In this document: one piece after another, positions 17,696-28,100 of the stretch
Layout of the letters: each line of letters starts with the position of its first letter
How positions within the stretch are numbered: the stretch's first letter is position 1
From: Agrobacterium vitis
GTDB lineage: Bacteria; Pseudomonadota; Alphaproteobacteria; Rhizobiales; Rhizobiaceae
Assembly: GCF_037039395.1 (NCBI RefSeq)
Contig: NZ_CP146241.1
Coordinates: forward strand, 310,001-374,000
Direction: 5' to 3'
DNA length: 64,000 nucleotides
The notes under the pieces: generated by a model
The model's input: the letters and a program-made list of their open reading frames with translations, nothing else
What the model was told of the DNA's origin: nothing
Databases searched by the model: none
Position numbers and translations under genes: made by a program

Positions 17696-20600
17696 ATGAA
17701 TGACCTGTCCGCAGCCCCTCTTTCCGATGACATCAGGCATCATATTGCCGTCATCGGCATGGCTGGCCGCTTTCCCGGAGCGCCGGATGTTGAACGCTTC
17801 TGGCAGAACCTGGTCGATGGTGTGGAATCGATTGAGCGCCTCTCGCCGGAAACACTCAAGGAACGCGGCGTCTCTGCGGAGACGACAGCACTTGCCGATT
17901 TTGTGGCCGCTAGCACACCGCTGGCGGGTGCGGATCGCTTCGATGCGGGATTTTTCGGCTACAGCCCGGCCGAAGCTGAAATTCTCGATCCGCAGCAGCG
18001 TATTTTCCTCGAATGCGCCTGGCAGGCACTGGAAACCGCCGGTTATGTGGGTGATCGCTACCAAGGACCGATTGGCGTCTTCGCCGCAGCGGGCATCAAT
18101 ACCTATCTCTTCAACCTGCATGACAACAGCCGCATCCGCGAGACCGTCAGCCCCTATGAGCTATTCGTCGGCAATGACAAGGACTTTCTGGCCACCCGTA
18201 CAGCCTTCAAGCTGAACCTGCGAGGCCCGGCCATTACCGTGCAAACCGCCTGCTCTTCCTCGCTCGTTGCTGTCCACATGGCCGCCCAGAGCCTGCTGTC
18301 CGGCGATTGCGACATGGCGCTGGCTGGCGGCATTGCACTGTCGCAATCCTCCGGCTACCGCGCTCGCGAAGGCGGAATCCTGTCTGCCGATGGCCATTGC
18401 CGCGCCTTCGATGCCGCCTCTAGTGGCACGGTCCCCGGCAGCGGGGTCGGCATCGTCGTTCTGAAACGGCTTGAAGATGCACTGGCCGATGGCGATACGA
18501 TAGACGCCGTCATCCTTGGCTCTGCGATCAACAATGACGGTGCGTTGAAGGCAAGCTTCACCGCGCCGCAGGTCGATAGTCAGGCGGCAGTGATCGCCGA
18601 TGCGCAGGCCATGGCAGGCGTGCGCGCTGACACCATTGGCTATATCGAGGCCCATGGAACGGGCACCAGACTCGGCGACCCGATAGAGGTTGCAGCACTG
18701 ACCAAGGCGTTTCGTCGCGATACGCAGCGTCAGGGCTTCTGCGCGCTCGGCTCCGTCAAAACCAATATTGGCCATCTCGACACCGCCGCCGGTATTGCAG
18801 GTTTCATCAAGGCGGTGCTGGCCCTGAAAAATCGGCGGATTCCCGCAAGCCTCCACTATGAGAACTCGAATCCGCAAATTGATTTCGCAGCCAGCCCCTT
18901 CTTCGTCAATCAACGTCTGCGCGACTGGGACAATCAGATCGGCACGCGCCGCGCGGGCGTGAGTTCCTTCGGCATTGGAGGGACCAATGCCCATGTCGTG
19001 CTGGAAGAGGCACCACCCAGCCCGGCCTCAAAGGCAGGCAGCGGCCCGGAACTGTTGCTTCTGTCGGCACGAACCGAGGAGCAACTTGCAGCCAGCAGCG
19101 AGGCCCTCGCGGCACGCCTTGCCGTAGGCTCGGAGTATGCAGATGCCCCGGTATTGGCAGATGTCGCGCACACGCTGCGCCATGGCCGCCGCGATTTTGC
19201 CAAGCGCCGCTTCGTCGTAGCACGCGATGCCAAAGAGGCTGCCAGGAACCTACGCAACCCTGCCCAAACAGGCACAGCCGCAGGCGAGACAGCGCAAGCC
19301 GTTTTCCTGTTTCCCGGTCAGGGCAGTCCGTATACGGCGATGGGCAAGGCGCTTTACGCCGACATGCCAGCCTTTCGTGCCCCCTTTGACGCCTGCGCAT
19401 CCGAATTGGATCGGCTGATGGGGATCAACTTCAAAGCCTGCCTGTTTTCGAACGCGGATGACCTTGACCGCACAGCATTTGCCCAACCGGCGCTGTTTGC
19501 TGTTGAATATGCGCTTGCGCAAGCCTTGATGAGCCACGGTGTCAAACCAGCGGCCCTGCATGGCCACAGCATTGGCGAATATGTCGCCGCCTGCCTTGCT
19601 GGTATCTTTGACCTCGAAACAGCGCTCCAGCTCGTCGTTGCGCGCGGGCGGTTGATGCAGGCGCAAGTACCCGGTGCCATGCTCGCGGTGATGCATGCGG
19701 ATGAGCCGATCACGCCGTGGCTTGACGGGGTCATTACGCTGGCTGCGGCCAATGCGCCCGGTCTCAGCGTTCTCTCTGGCCCGGTGGAGGCAATCGCAAG
19801 CCTTCAGGGGCGCCTGAAAGACAAGGGCATTGCCGCACGCCTGCTGAAAATCTCCCACGCCTTCCATTCGCCGATGATGTCGGAAGCGGCGGCACAGTTC
19901 CGCGATGTCGTTGCAGGTGTTCGCCTCTCAGTGCCGCAAATTCCTTTGATTTCCAATGTCACGGGAACATGGATGACGGCACAGGATGCGACCGACCCGG
20001 ACTATTGGGCGCGTCACCTGTTGCAGCCCGTCCGCTTCGAGGACGGTACGCGCACGCTGCAATCCCTTGCAGCACCTGTTTTCATAGAAATCGGCCCCGG
20101 CCGCGCACTCGGCACGTTGAGCGCTGCGGCAGGCGTTGAGAGGACCCGAATCCTGGCAACACTCGCGGAAGGCAAGGATGAATCGGGACAGGTTTTGTCT
20201 GCTGTCGGTCAGTTCTGGCAATTGAACGGCATTCTGGATTCAGCCGAAGTGGCTGGTCGGCGGCGCGTACGGCTTCCGACCTATCCGTTCCAAAGCGAGC
20301 GTTACTGGGTCGATGCGGATAGCGAGCCTGCCACGCCCAAGAGGACGGCCGCGAATGTTGAAGGCCCCGGCCTCTACCGCACCAATTGGCGGCGTGCACA
20401 ATTGAACCACAGCCCTAATCGGTTGAAGGGCCGCGTGCTTGTTTTTGACGATGGTCAGCTTGGCTCCGCCCTCACTGCCGAGCTTGAGCGGAGCGGTGCT
20501 GAACCCTATCGCGCAATGATCGGCACCGGCCTCAGCGAACCAGACTTCCGCTGCTTCAGCCTCCGCCCCACGATGAGCGAAGACTACGCCAGCCTTTTCG

Positions 20601-22102
20601 AGACCCTTGCCGAGCGAGGGGCAAGCCCCGACCATATCGTCTTCGGCTGGCCGCTCACACCTTGCTCGAACGAAGCGCCGGAAACTGCTGCGCAAGCCCT
20701 TCTGGCGCTGGCGCGGGAACTGGCGAAGTTTGATCGCGCCGTCACTCTCACGCTTCTGACCCGGTCGGCAGCCGATGTCACGGGTCTGGAAGACCTCGAT
20801 ATTCCGCAGGCTCTGACTGCGGGCACTCTTCAGGTGATCGCCCAAGAATATCCATCGCTCCATTGCCGTCATATCGACATCGATGCTGCACGGCCTGTTG
20901 ATATCGCGAGGCGCATCCGCGAAGCCCTGTCGGAGAAAGACGATGTGCTCGCCTTGCGCGGCGCGCATCGCTGGCTGCCGGAAACGGAACGGTTTGACGC
21001 GCCGCAAGGCGGCCCCGATTTCAAGCGGAACGGTGTCTATGTGGTGATCGGCGATATCGTTGATGGCGTTGGCAAGACCTGGGTTGATGCCCTGTCTGGG
21101 CTCGGCGCAACCGTCGCTCTGCTTCAAGATACTACGGCACCGGCTTTTGAGTATCCGGTTCAGCTCAAACGGCAGCTTGATTGCGGCGATGCCGCCGCCT
21201 TGAAAGGCGCTCTCGACGATGTTTTCGCAGAGCTGGGCCGGATCGACGGCATCTTTCTCAGCCTGCCGCAGTCAAACCATCAATCCGCCGCGCTGATTGG
21301 TGAGCTGGCGGGGGCCCATTGGGCCTATAATATCGCGAGCAAACTGCGCCCGGTTCGTGCGCTCAGCGAAGCTGTGGCGAAACGGAAAGTCGGCTTTTGC
21401 TGCGTTCAGTCCTCGCTCTCAACCCTCGTTGGCGGGCTCGGACTTGGCGCCTACGCTGCCACGCACCAAGCCATCGACCGGATTGTCGCCGAAGAGAATA
21501 AGAATGGCACCACGCCATGGTTCGCGATTGGCTATCCACTGATCGAGGCAAATCCCGGCACGACCTTGCAGGCAACGGGCCGTGCGAACGCCTTCGCGAT
21601 ATCGACGGAAGCCGCATGGGATCTGACGCGATGCCTGATTGAAAACGGCGCAACCGGACAGACCATGCTTTCGGGCGGAGCCATTCCCCCGGTCGCTTCC
21701 GACATCGACGCGCAAGAACCAGCCGATGGCGGGCGTGGACGCCCCGCCCTCAGTGTCGCCTACCGCAAGCCGGGCAATGACACCGAGGGGAGGATCGTCG
21801 GCATTTTCGAAGAGATCCTCGGCCTATCGCCCATCGGGGCCGATGACGGCTTTTATGAACTCGGCGGCCATTCCCTGCTCGCCATCCGCGCCGTTGCCAA
21901 ACTCCGGGAGGCCTTCCCCGTCGATATCGCCATGCGCGAGCTGCTTTTTGACAATCCGACCGCTGCCGCCATCGCCAAATCGATTTTGGAGCGCATGTCG
22001 GAGAAGACCGACCTTTCTGCCCTCGCCGATCTTCTCGATGAGGTTGACACCCTGTCCGACGCCGATGTGAGCAGGCTTCTCGCCGGAGGAAATGCACGAT
22101 GA
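17696..22102 (+). CDS. Type I polyketide synthase module, KS-AT-KR-ACP
   Basis: This is a 1468-residue PKS. The KS has QTACSSSLVAVH (Cys186), EAHGTGTRLGDP and TNIGHLDTAAG. The AT has GHSIGEY (Ser625) and HAFH, predicting malonyl-CoA. The KR-like region (about 1110-1340) retains SSLSTLVGGLGLGAYAA, but the NADPH loop is YVVIGDIVDGVG rather than GGTGGLG and the usual Asn position after Tyr is altered, so ketoreduction is doubtful. The ACP has DGFYELGGHSLLA (Ser1393). It resembles the leftward PKS in layout, including the unusual GD..DG loop, so the two modules probably share ancestry. AAGGAA about nine bases before ATG 17696 sets the start. The stop overlaps the next NRPS start (ATGA). Confidence 0.93.
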   Translation: MNDLSAAPLSDDIRHHIAVIGMAGRFPGAPDVERFWQNLVDGVESIERLSPETLKERGVSAETTALADFVAASTPLAGADRFDAGFFGYSPAEAEILDPQQRIFLECAWQALETAGYVGDRYQGPIGVFAAAGINTYLFNLHDNSRIRETVSPYELFVGNDKDFLATRTAFKLNLRGPAITVQTACSSSLVAVHMAAQSLLSGDCDMALAGGIALSQSSGYRAREGGILSADGHCRAFDAASSGTVPGSGVGIVVLKRLEDALADGDTIDAVILGSAINNDGALKASFTAPQVDSQAAVIADAQAMAGVRADTIGYIEAHGTGTRLGDPIEVAALTKAFRRDTQRQGFCALGSVKTNIGHLDTAAGIAGFIKAVLALKNRRIPASLHYENSNPQIDFAASPFFVNQRLRDWDNQIGTRRAGVSSFGIGGTNAHVVLEEAPPSPASKAGSGPELLLLSARTEEQLAASSEALAARLAVGSEYADAPVLADVAHTLRHGRRDFAKRRFVVARDAKEAARNLRNPAQTGTAAGETAQAVFLFPGQGSPYTAMGKALYADMPAFRAPFDACASELDRLMGINFKACLFSNADDLDRTAFAQPALFAVEYALAQALMSHGVKPAALHGHSIGEYVAACLAGIFDLETALQLVVARGRLMQAQVPGAMLAVMHADEPITPWLDGVITLAAANAPGLSVLSGPVEAIASLQGRLKDKGIAARLLKISHAFHSPMMSEAAAQFRDVVAGVRLSVPQIPLISNVTGTWMTAQDATDPDYWARHLLQPVRFEDGTRTLQSLAAPVFIEIGPGRALGTLSAAAGVERTRILATLAEGKDESGQVLSAVGQFWQLNGILDSAEVAGRRRVRLPTYPFQSERYWVDADSEPATPKRTAANVEGPGLYRTNWRRAQLNHSPNRLKGRVLVFDDGQLGSALTAELERSGAEPYRAMIGTGLSEPDFRCFSLRPTMSEDYASLFETLAERGASPDHIVFGWPLTPCSNEAPETAAQALLALARELAKFDRAVTLTLLTRSAADVTGLEDLDIPQALTAGTLQVIAQEYPSLHCRHIDIDAARPVDIARRIREALSEKDDVLALRGAHRWLPETERFDAPQGGPDFKRNGVYVVIGDIVDGVGKTWVDALSGLGATVALLQDTTAPAFEYPVQLKRQLDCGDAAALKGALDDVFAELGRIDGIFLSLPQSNHQSAALIGELAGAHWAYNIASKLRPVRALSEAVAKRKVGFCCVQSSLSTLVGGLGLGAYAATHQAIDRIVAEENKNGTTPWFAIGYPLIEANPGTTLQATGRANAFAISTEAAWDLTRCLIENGATGQTMLSGGAIPPVASDIDAQEPADGGRGRPALSVAYRKPGNDTEGRIVGIFEEILGLSPIGADDGFYELGGHSLLAIRAVAKLREAFPVDIAMRELLFDNPTAAAIAKSILERMSEKTDLSALADLLDEVDTLSDADVSRLLAGGNAR

Positions 22103-25100
22103 ACGAACTTTTCGCGAAGATCGCCGGGCTTTCGCCGGAGCGGCGGGCGCTGCTGGAGCAGAAGCTGAAAGCACAGGGCATCACTGTTCCCGCCCCCTCC
22201 GGCATCCAGCCGCGGGCGGATCGTGAGGCTGCGGTTCCGCTGTCATCGGCGCAAAAACGCCTCTGGTTCATGCAGCAACTGGAACCCGGCACCGTTGCCT
22301 ACAACATGAACCTCGCGCTGCGGCTGAAAGGCCCGCTCGACCGCGCAGCTCTCGCGCGCGCCTATGCTGCCCTCATTGCTCGGCACGAACCCCTGCGGAC
22401 ACGGTTTACGATGGGCGAGGATGGCCAGCCGCAGCAAATCGTCGGGGCATCCGGCGCGGCTGATATCGGCTATCACGACTGCCGGCAGTATCCAGAGCCG
22501 GAAAAGGAGGCCCGTCTTCATCTCAAAGCATTTGTCGAGACGCCCTATGATCTCACCCGCCCGCCGATCCGCGCGACGCTGGTTGCGGTGCACAGTCACG
22601 AGCAAGAGCACGAGCAAGGGCACGAGCATGTGCTGGCGCTCGGCATGCATCATATCATCAGCGACCGCTGGTCGATGGGCGTCTTTGCCCGCGATCTCTC
22701 AACGCTCTACCATGCCGAAGCGACGGGAACAGCAGCAGCGCTTGCGCCCCTTCCGGTGCAGTTTGCCGACTGGACGCTCTGGCAACGCGACTTGCTGGAC
22801 GGTCCCGCCCTTGCCAACCAGCTCGCCTACTGGACGGAAAGCCTTGCGGGCGAACTGCCCGTGCTGGAATTGCCATTGGACCGGCCGCACAGCCTAGCGG
22901 CAAGCTTTAGCGGCGCACATCTTCCCGTTCTGATCGACCGGGCATTGTCACTCAAGTTGCGGGCGCTCGCTGCTGAGCAGAATGTCAGTCTGTTTACATT
23001 GCTGCTTGCCGCCTTCAACGTGCTTTTGCATCTTTATACCGACAGCGACCATATCATCCTTGGCAGCGAGGTTGCCAACCGCGACCGGCCCGAGACGCAA
23101 ACAATGATGGGGCCGCTCGTCAACACGCTTGTCTTTCGCAACGACCTGTCCGGCGATCCGGCCTTTACGGCTCTGCTCCAGAAGGTTGCCGATGCTGTGC
23201 GCCGTGGCCTTGCCCATCAGGATATTCCGTTCGAGCGCCTCGTCGAAGCAATCAATCCAGAGCGCTCGCTCTCGGACCTGAACCCGCTCTTCAACGTGAA
23301 ATTCGACATTCAGCACAGCATTGCTCCGCCGCCGGGCCTGCATGGACTGACGATTGAACCCTATCCGCTGCGCGAAGTGGCAACAAAATATGACTTGCGC
23401 TTCAACCTCGAAGACGACCAGCCGGACATCAAGGGCAAGATCGAATATTCGAGCCAGATTTTCGACGAGAGCACCATCGCCTCTATGCTTGTCCGTTTTG
23501 AGCGCCTGCTGGAGCTTGTGGTGCGCGAACCCTCGCGGCGGCTCTCCACACTTTCTCTGCTGAAACCTGAGGAAGAAGCGGTCATCATCGCTTCCGGTTC
23601 CGGTCCAGTGCGGGATTATCCGGCTGAGGAATGCCTGCATGATCTCTTCCTGAAACAGGTCGAGGAAACGCCGGATGCGGACGCGGTGACCGATGGCGAT
23701 CTGACGTGGTCCTACCGCGACCTCGAAGCGCAGTCTTCGCGCATTGCCTCAAGTCTGGTGGCCGCTGGTGTGAAACCCGGCGACCGGGTCGGCATTTGCA
23801 TGCGCCGCTCGCCCCGGATGATCGCGGGTATCCTTGGCATCATGCGCGCAGGTGCGGCCTATGTGCCGCTCGATGCCGATTATCCGCCAAGCCGCCTCGC
23901 CTTCATTGCCGAGGACAGCGGGATTACCATCCTGCTTGTCGATCATCGCCCAGCCTTCGCCACGCAAGCCCAGACGCTCGTTGACGTCACGACATTGCCG
24001 GACATCCGGCTGGAGGCGCGGCCCACAGTTTCACCGAACCATCTCGCCTACATCATCTATACGTCCGGCTCGACGGGCAGACCCAAGGGTGTCGCGATTG
24101 AGCATCGCTCCGTCGTCGCCTTCATGTATTGGGCGCGGGAGCGGTTCACCCGCGAAGAGGTGGCGCGCATGCTGGTGCCAACCTCGATCAGCTTCGACCT
24201 GTCGATTTTCGAACTCTATGCGCCCCTCGTCCTCGGCGGCACGCTCGTTGTCGCAGATCATTTTCTGGCGCTGCCGCAGCTTGCCGCCAAGGTTGATGTG
24301 ACTTTCATCAACACGGTCCCAAGCCTTCTGCAAGAACTGTTGCAAGAACACAGATTGCCAAACAGCGTGCAGACTGCAACCTTCTGCGGCGAGCCATTGC
24401 CAGCAGCGCTTGTCGCCATCCTGAAACGCGATTATCCGAACCTGCGTATCCTCAATCTCTACGGCCCTTCCGAGGATACCTGCTTTTCAACGGAAGTCCC
24501 GTTGCAGGGTGATCATTATCAGGGCGGCGTCGTGCCGATCGGCAAGCCATTGCCAAACACGCAAGCCTATATTCTCGACCGCACTGGCCGCCTTCGCCCG
24601 CCCGGCCTTTCCGGCGAGCTTTATCTCGGCGGCACGGGCCTTGCGCGCGGCTATTTTGGCCGACCTGAGCAAACAGCTGAGCGGTTCATTGCCAACCCGT
24701 TCTCGAGTGAGCCCGGCTCTCGTCTTTACCGAACCGGGGATCGCATCCGCCGCCGGGCAGATGGCAATCTGGAATTTTGCGGGCGGCTTGACCATCAGGT
24801 CAAAGTGCGCGGCTTGCGCATCGAAACAGGCGAGATCGAGCACAATCTCGAACAGATTGCCGGCGTCGAAAAGGCGGTTGTGGCTGTCACGCAAGGCACG
24901 GATCGGCAGCTTGCCGCCTTTATCGAACCCCAAGACGGCGTGAGACTTGACGAAACCGAGCTGCGCCGGGCGTTGTCCGACGTCCTCCCCGTGCATATGG
25001 TGCCGACGCTCTGGTGCTTCCTGCCGCGCCTGCCACAGCAGCCGAACGGCAAGATTGATCGCGCAGCACTGCCATCGCTGGCCGCAACAGTCGCAACCTG

Positions 25101-28100
25101 GTCCAGCCCGCCAGAGACCGAAACGGAACAGCGGGCAGCAGATGCATGGGCCGATGTGCTGGCCATCGATTCGATCAGCCGGGATGACAATTTCTTCCGG
25201 CTTGGCGGTCACTCGCTGCTGGCCATGCGCATGATTGCCCGGCTGTCGTCATCGCTTCCGACAAATGCCGTGTTGCGAAAACTGTTTGAATTCCCCCGCC
25301 TCAAGGATTTCGCCGCCGCCCTTGAGCGTGACGAGACACCGATGGCGGCACCTTTAAGCGCCATCGATGCCCTCCCGAATAGTGCGGCGATACCTCTGTC
25401 CTTTGCCCAGCAACGGCTTTGGACATTGGCCGAGCTGGAGCCGGACAGCGCCGCCTACACTGTTCCCGCTGCAATCCGCTTTCATGGCGCGCTTGATCTG
25501 GAAGTGCTGCAACACGCTTTCACAGCCCTTGCCGCACGCCATCCGGCATTGCGCACGCGGATCGTCAATCGCGATGGACAACCTGCTGTCGAGATCGGTG
25601 CGACCGACATTCCAGACATCGCAATTGTGGATGCGGACGAAGCCGCCTTGCCGGAGGCGCTTGCTGCTGCATGCAGGCAGCCGTTCGACATGGCGACGGG
25701 TCCGCTCTTCCGCGCCCGGATTTTCCGTCTCTCCACTGACGAGCATGTTGTTTTCGTAGCACTCCACCACATTGTCTCGGATGCGCAATCGCTTCAGCTG
25801 ATGCTGCGGGATCTGACGCGGTTCTATGATGCAGGCAGACAGGGCAAAGTGGCAGACCTTCCACCGCTTACCCTGACCTATGGTGATTTTGCCGCTTGGC
25901 AGCGAAAGCAGCCGCTGGGCGAGCAGATCGACTATTGGCGCCGCCTGCTGGAACATGCCCCCCCACTTCTGGAGCTGCCGACGGATTTTCCGCGCGGTGC
26001 GCGCCAAGAGTTCAAGGGCGGCAGCATTCCCTTCCATCTCGATCATGCGCTTACGGCCCGTCTGGTCAATTTTGCCCATGAGCGGGACGCCACACCCTTC
26101 ATGGTGCTTCTCTCCGCCTTTTCGACCCTGCTGTCGCGTTATTCCGGCGCTTCCGATGTCGTCATCGGAACCCCGGTATCCGAGCGGCCAAACCGCGCGC
26201 TGGAGGATGTTATCGGGCTGTTTGTCAACACGCTGGCGCTGAAACTGACGCATGATGCTGCAACAAGCTTTTCACAGCAGGTCGCGGCCACACGTTTGCT
26301 CGTTCTGGATGCCTTCCGCCATCAGGAGGCGCCGTTTGAATGCGTGGTCGATGCCCTCTCGGTCGAGCGAAGCTGGAGCCACAACCCTGTGTTCCAAGTG
26401 ATGGTCACCTGGCAAGCCGACGAGCCGCATAGCCCATGCCCTGATGGGCTGACCGTTAGCCCGGTGATGCTCGCGCAGGAAACGTCGAAGGTCGATCTGA
26501 CGCTGGATCTGCGCCATCGCGGCGACCAGTTTTCCGGCACCTTGATCTATCGCAGCGATCTCTTCCGCAAGGAGACGATCCACCACATGGCTGAGGCTTT
26601 CACGGCCTTGGTCGAGGCTCTTCTATCGACCCCTGAGCGAGCACAGGTCGAAATAGACGGACTGCCAGAGCGGCAGCGTCAGCAGATTGCCGCTTGGAAC
26701 GCGACGGCGAAGACCTATGACGCGGTGCCAGCGAGTCTGCACGGTTTCTTTGCGCGCTCAACGGAGCGCACACCAGATGCCATTGCCGTCACTGATCGGC
26801 ACCGGAGCATGACCTATACTGAGCTTGACCAGCAAGCGGAGGCGCTCGCCCGGCGTCTAGTCTCCCTTGGCATCGGACGCGGCAGCGCCGTCGGTATTTG
26901 CCTTGAGCGTACCGTTAATCTCATTGCTTCCATGCTTGCCGTCTTGAAGACGGGCGCTGCCTATGTGCCGCTCGATCCGAAATATCCGAAGGAACGAATT
27001 GCCTTTGTCGCAAATGATGCAAGCCTTTCCCTGCTTTTGACGCAGGAGGAGCGCGATGACTTCGCCGACATCCAAACGCTCGATCCGACCACCATCTGGA
27101 ACGGAACGCAGGCCGTCTCCGGGACCCCTCTCCCCCATACGACCGAAGGCAGCGACCTCGCCTATCTTATCTACACCTCCGGCTCGACGGGCCTGCCGAA
27201 GGGGGTTGCAATCGAACATCGCAATGCGGTTGCCTTCACACACTGGGCGCTCGACACGTTCCCGGCGGAGAGCTTTGCCGGAATGCTGGCGTCAACATCC
27301 GTCTGCTTCGACCTGTCCATCTTCGAAATTTTCGTGACGCTTGCCGCCGGTGGGCGGATCTTCATCGTCGATGATCTTTTCGAACTGCCGGACGCAGAAT
27401 TCGCCCACGAGATCACTTTCATCAACACAGTGCCGACCCCGATGACCGAACTCATGCGGTTCGGCCCGTTGCCCGCTAAGGCAAAGACGGTCTGCCTTGC
27501 AGGTGAACCGCTGCCACCGAGCCTTGCACGCGCGATTCTGGACACTGGACAGGTCGATGCGCTTTACAATCTCTATGGTCCCTCCGAGGACACGACCTAT
27601 TCCACGGGATGCCGGATCGAAAACGAGGGACTGCCCATCCATATCGGCAAGCCCATCACCAACACCACCGCCTATGTCCTTGACGCTGCGCTCAACGAAG
27701 TGCCAATCGGCATGCCGGGCGAGCTTTATCTTGCGGGCGAGGGTATCGCGCGGGGCTATCACAATCGCCCCGACCTGACGGCGGAGCGCTTCCTGCCGAA
27801 TCCGTTTGACAGGGCTGGCCAAGCCCCTGTGCTCTACAAGACCGGCGACCGCGTTCGTCGACTGGCCGACGGCAATCTCGACTATCTCGGCCGTGCAGAC
27901 CGTCAGATGAAGATCAGCGGTTTTCGGATCGAGCCGGGCGAGGTCGAGGCCGTGCTGATGCGCTATCCCGGCGTGACAGGTGCTGCCGTCGATGCCTGGC
28001 GTGACGATACCGGCTATGCCCGCCTCGCCGCATGGATCGAGGTGGTAGCACCTGTCGGTAAGGCGGCGCTCTCTGCCCATCTGAGCCGAGAACTCCCACG

